Source: Liolophura sinensis
Taxonomy: Eukaryota; Mollusca; Polyplacophora; Chitonida; Chitonidae
NCBI RefSeq assembly: GCF_032854445.1
Contig: NC_088303.1
Location: forward strand, 22,081,501 to 22,145,500
Direction: 5' to 3'
DNA length: 64,000 bases
The position numbers were made by a program, and so were the translations under genes. The notes beneath the pieces are model-generated. The model saw only the letters and a list, made by a program, of their open reading frames with translations, was not told the DNA's origin and did no database searches. Within the stretch, counting starts at the first letter, position 1, and each line of letters opens with the position of its first letter. Below are positions 59,201 to 64,000 of this stretch, in pieces.

Positions 59201-62200
59201 TGCTGATGTACTTGCTGGTTGGGGAGTAAGGTTGCTAATGTACTTACTGGCTGGGGAGTAAGACTGCTGATGTACTTGCTGGTTGGGGAGTAAGGTTGCT
59301 AATGTACTTACTGGCTGGGGAGTAAGGCTGCTGTGGCTCAAGGTTCTTGGGAGAAGACCGGCGTACACACACAGGTTAAACATCTCTGCAGGGGCCAGGA
59401 GACAGTTTGGGCCCTGCTGCTGCAGACTCATCAACACCTTACAAACAGACAGCACAGAATCACTACATCATACAAACACAAACATTTACATGTGCAGTGG
59501 TGCATCCCTCTACCTCTACAGGGAAGGACTGGGGAAAGAGAATTTCAAATGAGCACTGATGCACTATTATTTGATAATGTTAATTCATTATTGGAAAAAT
59601 TATCATACTATAATGTCTTTTCATTTCAAATATCACATCAGAAATAACAAAGATTACTTTTCTTAAATTCAGGTATAACAATGTAAACATAAGGCCGTGC
59701 CTTTACAACTAAAATAAGCACCAGTAAATTTGCATGACAGTATAAGGTTTCTGCATTAAGGAATTAGTCAAAGCAAAAGGGAACAGCTTTCCTGACTTTC
59801 TTATTCAATGCTGACAATTATGTGTGAGCAGGATTTCTTTAACTGTCTTTGTGTTGCACATATCAAACAACAAATTCCGAATAACTTACCTGTCTTTGAG
59901 TTCCCTGAAATCTTGCTGAAACAAAACTTGTCTCAAGAACACATTTAGCTTCTGCAACAGAAAAGCACAGAACAACTTTCATGAAAACATACATATGTAA
60001 ACTTGAACAGCTCAGCTGTTTACTGTCCCCTTTCATTACCAGCTCTTAATGTTTCACATCTTTCTTTCTGGTATATATACATGTACATTCTTCACCATAC
60101 TTACGGTTACTCAATAGTCAATGCTGTGTCTACATGTATGTATATAAAGGTTTTATTCACATCTGTCTTGTTATAGGATATTGGTTGGTTTTCAGACATC
60201 ATCAGACTGAACTTGCAAGATGTACAGTGAAAAAATACATAACTATGTGCAGAAAAACAACGCAGTAATTTTGAAACCTGATGTGGATGATTGATGAAAA
60301 CATTAATTTAAATGACAAAAGCAAGTCTCCATCTACTCACCGAACGCCAGAGATGATGGATAGAAGTGTTGTTCAGGGGCCAGAGGAGCATTATTGATAA
60401 ATTTCCTCACAGTATCATAGCCAACATGGACTGCCTGTAACACAACACTATTTTGTTGACTTATTCCAAGTATTGAAATCCGGCTCACTATTACTGTGTT
60501 CATTTAACAACTGACTAAATACTGTATGCTGTATCAAGATTTCCCTGACATATGAGTACAACATAGGTGACAGGAAGTCAGAAATCCTAGTGAGATTATT
60601 TACACGTATTTATTTGATTGATCTTTTACACATATACTCATATGAAATATTTCAATTACATTATGGTTTATAAGGGGAAGAAACGGTACAGTGCCTGTAG
60701 AAAACCACTGTACATGGTCAGAAACCTCACAGCTCCAGGTGACATTTTAAAACTAACAATTCTGATTCTAAACTTTAAAGCAGAATGAAATTTTATAAAA
60801 TGTAACTCAAAAAGATACTTTCTGAAAGCTGTTAAGTCTGTGAATGAAAGAAATTTGTATGAAAACTTTAGTGGTAAACAATCAAATATCTTGTTCAATT
60901 TACTTGCTAGTTTTAATACAACCAGATTAGTTTGGGTGCCCAACTGTTCAGGAGCCAAACACTTTTTTGGAACTTTCTTTTGGGTTCTAAATATGTCCCT
61001 GACTTCTCACGTAAAGCTGTAGCTCCTTCACAGAGAGTTCAATCCAACACCTGAATCTAGCGGCCTCGAATGAAGCATGTGACCTCTCTGTGCAGACCGT
61101 TTACATTATAAATGAACGATGTCAAAATGTTTGGCAAATCTCACCAGCAGGCTATCGGGGGCTGCAGTGTCTGTAATTTGGTCCAAACTGTAGAAGGCAA
61201 AGTAGGAACACAATTCCATGGAACCAGTAACCCTAAAATATAGGACAAAGAAAATTCTATTTGTGTTGCCAATAGTACCAATGGCCTGTACTTCTACAAA
61301 ATGATAAAAATGTTACAATCTTCTTTAGTTATGGCACGTCCTAACATCTAGGGTTATAGATAAGTTTCTGAGCTTTCATTATAATGTTGTAACTAGATAC
61401 TGGAATAAGGCCCTGGCTTTTCAGTGCAATTTGTTCACATTTTTAATTTAATTTTGGAGGCAGAACCACATTGGTTGCACCAGCCAGTTTCAAAGTTTTA
61501 CAAAAATTAAAATTTTATCAGTCAACACAGAGTAATGCCTTCAGAGTTTGCTTGAATATTGAATAAACACCTTGCAAACATGTGAAAAGGTTGAAGATAT
61601 ACAGTATATTCCAACTGACCACAAACGACTTGACAAAAAAGTCTTTCAGCCTTGATAAGCCATAACAAATGTGAGCCTACCTTAAAGAGGTGGGCATCTG
61701 GGCGTGGTACCATCTGTTCATATCAAAGAGTCCGAGGTACGCCCTGGTATTGGTGGATGAGCCTGCTTCCTGAGCCTCCCAGATCACCACACTAAGGCTG
61801 AGGTCAGGGCCATGTAAACCTGCTGCCGACAGAAAGTACCACATACCCCACATTACTGTATTTCAGCTGAACTTTGGTAAGAAGAAGCATATAAAGGCCT
61901 GAAATGACATCTTTGTCACTGAATGACACTGAAGTTTTCCTGGTAAGAAGTTTATCAGAATTCACAAAAAGCTCATGAGTTGCATTTTAATTTATTTATT
62001 TGATTGGTGTTTTACACCATACTCAAGAATATTTCACTTATACGACAGCAGCAAGCATTATGATGGGAGGAAACCAGGGCTTGGCGCTTTAGGTTAAATA
62101 CGGTATATCCAAAACTACCCTTCCTCACTTTTTTCGGATTGTATTTTAATGAATTAAATGCACATAAAAGCTTGAATTCTACGGTGGGCTTTGCTGAGAT

Positions 62201-63241
62201 ATTGATCATCATAAATGCCTGTCATGTGAAACTGGGTTTTTATTTTACATTTCTTTTCACCTTTGGTAAAAATGTTATGAAGTAAAGTCTTGATGTTCAA
62301 CATCTGTCTAACAGACCTTGGATGCAGCTATAAAAGCCTAACCTTAATTTCTCCAAAAAATTACAATGCAATGCTCTGTTTGATTAAATTACTGAATTTT
62401 GCTTAAATTACAATGTTCCCAAAAACAATCATTGAGCCAGTAGACTGAAGTTTAACTGGACTTTAAAAAATGTTAGCCAGATATACAGAAGAACTTGAAA
62501 TGCTGCTGTATCACCCCCACCTTCCCACCAACCAAGGCTTAAGTTAATATGTCTTACTCTCTTCAAAGGATTCTTCGCCCTCTGCCTCCTTATTTGGTGG
62601 GTTGTAATACGGGTCCTGCATTGTGTAACAGCCCAAAATACGACTCCATGCAACATCCTGGCCAAAGGGTGAAAAAAGGTCAGCGGATAGATCAAGGTCA
62701 AACCGCAAACCCACAGACAGCAAGTCCTGTATAAAATAAGAATAGCAATCAGACACCATAAAATGACATAGAACCAGAGATTTCAATTATATTATGATGG
62801 GAGGAAACCTATGATTATCTGCCGGTTGCTGACAGGTCTTCCCACATACCGCCTGAGAGGAAGCCACCATGAGCTGGACTGGAACTCACAGACCACACTA
62901 GTGAGAGGCTCCTGGGTGCTGCACTAGCACGCTAACCACTAGGCTACGAAGACCCCACAGGCCAGTTGAGAAGGGTAATTACGAATATTCAGCGCTTTGT
63001 TAACTTGATTTCGCCACAGCAAAGTCATTAGTGCTTACATATCCAAGTCAATTGAGAAGGTTACCTATACCATTTTCAATAAGTTTACTTACCTTGTAAA
63101 ATGTACCATAGCCACTGAACCAGTCCTTACTGCTGTATGCCAGCTGATATAGACTAACACTTGCAATGCTATCCTGCCTGCAATGAGGAAAGTCAATATG
63201 GAGAGCATGAGCTCCAGTGCGAGTCCAGGGAGTTGAGGACA
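36836..63241 (-). CDS. AHCTF1: ELYS/AHCTF1 nucleoporin, 5'-incomplete, 32 exons
   Basis: ELYS recruits the Nup107-160 complex to chromatin and seeds nuclear pore assembly after mitosis. Exons, 5' to 3': 63241-63093, 62726-62558, 61819-61681, 61232-61145, 60434-60341, 59951-59890, 59437-59312, 57073-56983, 56648-56559, 55417-55277, 54736-54632, 54210-54114, 53496-53376, 52982-52869, 52497-52396, 51784-51594, 50783-50689, 50398-50217, 49905-49758, 48801-48660, 47080-47006, 45546-45382, 45077-44875, 44565-44322, 44021-43882, 43159-42360, 42000-41758, 41285-41112, 40268-39992, 39444-39370, 38610-38433, 37025-36836. All have AG acceptors and GT donors, and every junction phase agrees. They give 5,210 nt, about 1,735 residues plus TGA; the human protein has about 2,270. 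Hallmarks shared with vertebrate ELYS are YLGLFDMNRWYHAQMP, FWLLDHKDFQ, ALRYIRSRP and RPKPLS. No further exon is visible up to the window edge, so the N-terminus lies outside. Confidence 0.95.
37550..38055. repeat. ~140-bp tandem repeat, about 2.5 units, ELYS last intron
   Basis: Repeated ggtaaccatg(g/a)caac, gtgagtc(g/a)cga and atcatcatc, with ttgaagttatagcc and catagggaaactgg between. The end, ggacagacggaaaaaatcgc, resembles the end of a dispersed invertebrate repeat. Confidence 0.65.
38220..38375 (+). repeat. Intronic repeat family E, copy 1
   Basis: gattggccaatttcagg, cagtctacac, aatgccctcagaa, tgcttgaata and ggttgaagaattacag. Three further copies lie in other ELYS introns, in the same orientation. 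Confidence 0.7.
38875..39350. repeat. ~45-bp degenerate tandem array in an ELYS intron
   Basis: About ten units share tgtctcactgtggatggg and catgtgtagctgttacaatg. The array ends about 20 bp from the donor of exon 39444-39370. Confidence 0.82.
42360..47080 (-). CDS. AHCTF1: ELYS exons: proximal disordered tail with phosphatase-docking-like motifs
   Basis: Six exons (47080-47006, 45546-45382, 45077-44875, 44565-44322, 44021-43882, 43159-42360) encode a Ser/Thr/Pro-rich, mostly disordered region. TPQSILKVRRL (exon 45077-44875) matches the vertebrate TPQSIL block. KKLSFKENVPSP follows in the next exon and corresponds to human RISF. The 800-nt exon is acidic (EDEEAQGG and similar runs) and contains a hexamer-derived Ser-Thr run near 42736-42765. 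For that exon the GTGAGA donor at 42360 was chosen over a GTAAAA further on because only it keeps the phase with exon 42000-41758. Many SP/TP dipeptides suggest mitotic phosphorylation, which is an inference. Confidence 0.88.
43283..43512 (-). mobile_element. SINE A, near full length, in an ELYS intron
   Basis: gattggtgtttcacgccgca through gccagcatgagctgg to a degraded tRNA-like head, between exons 44021-43882 and 43159-42360. Confidence 0.85.
45640..46720. repeat. 83-bp tandem array with ~41-bp half-unit flank, ELYS intron
   Basis: About nine copies of 83 bp (starts near 45938, 46021, 46104, 46187, 46270, 46351, 46434, 46517, 46600), core gatgcatttatccttcatct and gcccaaaacagatcaaga. From 45,640 to 45,850 a looser ~41-bp repeat (gattcatc, attgcatctgctgaaaccc) appears to be the monomer from which the 83-bp dimer grew. 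Confidence 0.9.
46735..46945 (+). repeat. Intronic repeat family E, copy 2
   Basis: ttggccaatttctgggtttc, cagtctacact, atgccctcagaatgtgcttg and ggttgaagaattacag. It starts where the 83-bp array ends. Confidence 0.7.
47160..48267. mobile_element. TA-flanked non-autonomous TIR element in an ELYS intron
   Basis: Inverted ends CAGTCAAACCTGT...GGCC and GGCC...ACAGGTTTGACTG are flanked by TA on both sides, as for Tc1/mariner or pogo/Tigger elements. The ends carry further cggccac motifs. No transposase is visible in the 1.1 kb. It lies between exons 48801-48660 and 47080-47006. Confidence 0.75.
48660..48801 (-). CDS. AHCTF1: ELYS exon carrying the RPKPLS motif
   Basis: This 142-nt exon (phase in at codon position 2, out at position 2) encodes PRPKPLSTVVSRG, then HVISQSTLIQAMMEKVGEIGDM. 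Human ELYS has the same RPKPLS segment followed by a helix ending in KIGEV at the end of the structured region. It marks the transition from the helical domain to the long disordered tail. The donor is GTGAGA and the acceptor tttccag. Confidence 0.93.
49758..59951 (-). CDS. AHCTF1: ELYS exons: central alpha-helical (ELYS-like) domain
   Basis: Fourteen short exons encode the helical solenoid that follows the propeller in all ELYS proteins. Conserved segments in order are AEMFNLCVYAGLLPR, QQLREALLSL, LKFLLDWSWARV, CVPLYDWSG, VVLWFIHRGLLPEND, LLMIDGLMEHMG, YPPPSLHALINMYLLED, VVLYLLLDI, LVRLVHGFWLLDHKDFQ, WQCHRVVKALLYQGES, ALRYIRSRP, LQLTVLLAN, LLELPLSETEEHYLIKYLQ, YYLQRGRYIEGIRLNETLKH and ARNALVEGYLNILPAVQRKM. 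These follow the human protein closely; for example, the spacing LLAN(6)AW is identical across the 51594/50783 junction. Exon 59437-59312 ends inside a 32-bp minisatellite. Exon 57073-56983 starts with CAGCAG after tttcag, a tandem acceptor. Confidence 0.94.
50780..50865. repeat. Local duplication at the 5' edge of ELYS exon 50783-50689
   Basis: The segment agctctggctgtgaggcta, then c(a/g)gt(a/t)aaaagt, which holds the true splice acceptor and first exon bases (50,768-50,798), is copied at 50,838-50,868. The copy carries ccgtag in place of tgtag and would be a decoy acceptor. Confidence 0.6.
50870..51085 (+). repeat. Intronic repeat family E, copy 3
   Basis: gaccaatttcagggta, cagtctgcacaac, acgccctcagaatacgcttg and agcttgaattacag. 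Confidence 0.7.
51474..51553 (-). mobile_element. SINE A fragment, internally deleted, in an ELYS intron
   Basis: The ATTT tail and ttgattg are joined directly to gagcctaggggggaaactca, so the central body is missing. It ends 40 bp from the donor of exon 51784-51594. Confidence 0.7.
51958..52205 (-). mobile_element. SINE C copy in an ELYS intron, with internal duplication
   Basis: tttatgtcttgcttaacgct, then a short gtgcctgg(a/g)ggaaac motif repeated about three times. A tail like the 27,495 copy follows (cttcagctgaaccagctac, ccattggttaacagc). Confidence 0.55.
53572..53705 (-). mobile_element. SINE C fragment in an ELYS intron
   Basis: catactcaagaatttttcac, atgtggaggaaaactg and ggcaggttattggctaactt. 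Confidence 0.5.
54805..55225 (-). mobile_element. Old SINE A interrupted by a younger SINE A (ELYS intron)
   Basis: The outer copy is degenerate (tail at 54,805-54,840; body and head resume at 55,053-55,225). The inner, better-preserved copy spans 54841-55052. It is flanked by a perfect 14-bp duplication, attgagtgaatatt, at 54827-54840 and 55053-55066, which shows the insertion order. Confidence 0.88.
55505..56042. repeat. 77-bp tandem array, 7 units, ELYS intron
   Basis: Unit core is ggttctattatttggtacct, then accaaaaatatctgatatga. One unit has a 4-bp insertion. The array begins 88 bp upstream (in transcript sense) of exon 55417-55277. Confidence 0.92.
57660..59335. repeat. Minisatellite overlapping an ELYS exon/intron junction
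   Basis: From 58,085 to 59,335 there are about 39 units of 32 bp (core ctgatgtacttactggctgg). From 57,660 to 58,085 there are about nine longer, G-rich units (~46-50 bp, ctgatgtacttaaggctgga). On the minus strand each 32-bp unit reads CAGCAGTCTTACTCCCCAGC, CA and then GTAAGTACAT. The last 22 nt of exon 59437-59312, with its donor, are the outermost unit. Confidence 0.93.
60341..63241 (-). CDS. AHCTF1: ELYS exons: distal beta-propeller blades
   Basis: These five exons (63241-63093, 62726-62558, 61819-61681, 61232-61145, 60434-60341) encode the last part of the N-terminal seven-bladed propeller and its exit. Landmarks in order are GAHALHIDF, FSPFGQDVAWSRILGCY, an acidic loop (NKEAEGEESFEE), LSVVIWE, the strongly conserved YLGLFDMNRWYHAQMP, CSYFAFYSLDQITD and PLAPEQHFYPSSL. 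By family knowledge this propeller helps anchor ELYS at the pore and on chromatin. The first exon begins at codon position 2 after an AG at 63242-63243, so at least one more coding exon must lie upstream, beyond position 64000. Exon 61819-61681 has a tandem CAGCAG acceptor, which could add one Gln. Confidence 0.92.
60608..60690 (-). mobile_element. SINE A 3' remnant in an ELYS intron
   Basis: tatttatttgattgatcttttac and a badly decayed body start. Confidence 0.55.
61420..61605 (+). repeat. Intronic repeat family E, copy 4
   Basis: accagccagtttcaaagt, cagtcaacac, aatgccttcagagtttgctt and ggttgaagatatacag. Confidence 0.68.
61987..62077 (-). mobile_element. SINE A 3' fragment in an ELYS intron
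   Basis: A well-preserved 3' third: gattggtgttttacaccata, tttcacttatacgacagcag and gggaggaaacc. Confidence 0.85.
62786..62956 (-). mobile_element. SINE A lacking its tail, in an ELYS intron
   Basis: It begins at attatgatgggaggaaacc and runs to the tRNA-like head (gctaaccactaggctacgaa). The 3' tail region is missing. Confidence 0.8.
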
Positions 63242-63937
63242 CTGGATAAATGAATTTTGTGTTTATTTCCAATCCACAGTTGCATGTATGACAACTTCTA
63301 TATCTAAAATCTGTTTCATTCTTCGGAAATACAGGTCTGTTATCTTTGATTCACTAACATGGAAATTGGTCTTGTTAAGAATGCTGTCTTCAACATATCC
63401 AAGCTGTGCGCTACAAACACGTTTCCTTTAATTGTACATTAATTCTTACTTCGCACCTCCTAGTTATTTGTGAAAAATAAAGACCATAATATCACAATGC
63501 ACACAAATGTACCTGGTGCATGGAAAACAAGCCAAACTTTGCCATAAACCTCCATTTTCAATTTATACCGTCAAAAGGGCCAATGACAACTTGTTTGGGA
63601 GTCTTTACTTTTTGTGTTAACATGAACAGAAGGAACTGTAAGAAACTACTGTGAAAAAAAAAAAAAAGATGACCATAATTTTGGAAGAGCAGCCAAGTCC
63701 ACCCTCGAAACGAGTCCAGTGATTCAAAAATGACAGTTTACCAGTGTAAATGCTGTTTGGGTAGATGTGCTGGTAAATCTGAGTTAATTGCAACATAACA
63801 GTCTTTATTATTCCTACATACTGAGGCAATTTGAATTCAGAATTACTTTAACATCATAAGAAACTAGTTTTCTGTGCATACAGCTTGAACACCTTACGGA
63901 CAGTACACGCGACAGGACAGAGTTCCATGTTAATAGT

Positions 63938-64000
63938 GAATATAACTATTCCGAGTGACTGATGTGGAAGCTGAGCAGGGAAGACGGCCATCGATCTCAG
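63938..64000. repeat. Short dispersed repeat, copy 2, running off the window
   Basis: gaatataactattccgagtg, then ggaagctgagcagggaag, matches 9,228-9,285. The element continues past the right edge. Confidence 0.5.

Noticed and set aside
57660-59335. CRISPR-like regular repeats
   Set aside because: Units are contiguous with no unique spacers and the genome is animal. It is a minisatellite.
63253-64000. Further upstream ELYS exon inside the window
   Set aside because: No minus-strand frame shows propeller signatures (such as a VGFSDG-like blade) with splice sites here.

Overview
The window is animal nuclear DNA, most likely from a mollusc. Its genes are split by GT-AG introns or intronless. 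About 20 copies of one tRNA-headed SINE lie across it (head ending in 'gagccacggaggcccc' on the + strand, 3' end an AAATAAAT tail), of a kind I associate with molluscan genomes. It also carries a second tRNA-SINE, a CR1/Jockey-type LINE, Tc1/mariner remnants and many minisatellites. The class of mollusc cannot be fixed from this window. There are no prokaryotic features.

Layout. 1-7,300: gene-poor, with a ~1.2 kb dispersed repeat, a small foldback and a 14-unit array of 63 bp. 7,648-8,784 (-): an intronless-ORF rhodopsin-like GPCR. 9,300-15,850: repeats (a palindrome split by a SINE, the second copy of the dispersed repeat, several SINEs with clear target-site duplications, and a dead Tc1-like transposase). 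16,300-19,560 (+): a decayed LINE interrupted by a composite SINE. 20,850-21,720: SINEs, including a second copy of that composite. 23,070-24,071 (-): a single-exon secreted fibrinogen-related protein. 25,400-30,590: long-TIR and foldback elements, two tandem arrays and a full-length young SINE. 30,700-36,830: gene-poor, with one weak candidate first exon on the + strand at 34,883.

36,836-63,241 (-): the main gene. It is most of the nucleoporin ELYS (AHCTF1), reconstructed here as 32 exons whose splice phases all agree and which encode about 1,735 C-terminal residues. The 5' exons (start codon and first beta-propeller blades) lie beyond the right edge. Its introns are crowded with SINEs, a TA-flanked TIR element, four copies of an unnamed ~150-bp repeat and at least five minisatellites. 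The largest minisatellite overlaps an exon/intron junction and has copied that exon's 5' splice site dozens of times.

The three genes show no functional link: a receptor, a secreted recognition protein and a nuclear-pore/chromatin protein. The most unusual signals are the splice-site-bearing minisatellite in ELYS, the paired SINE that appears to have inserted as one unit, and two arrays whose periods are multiples of three and so stay open in several frames.
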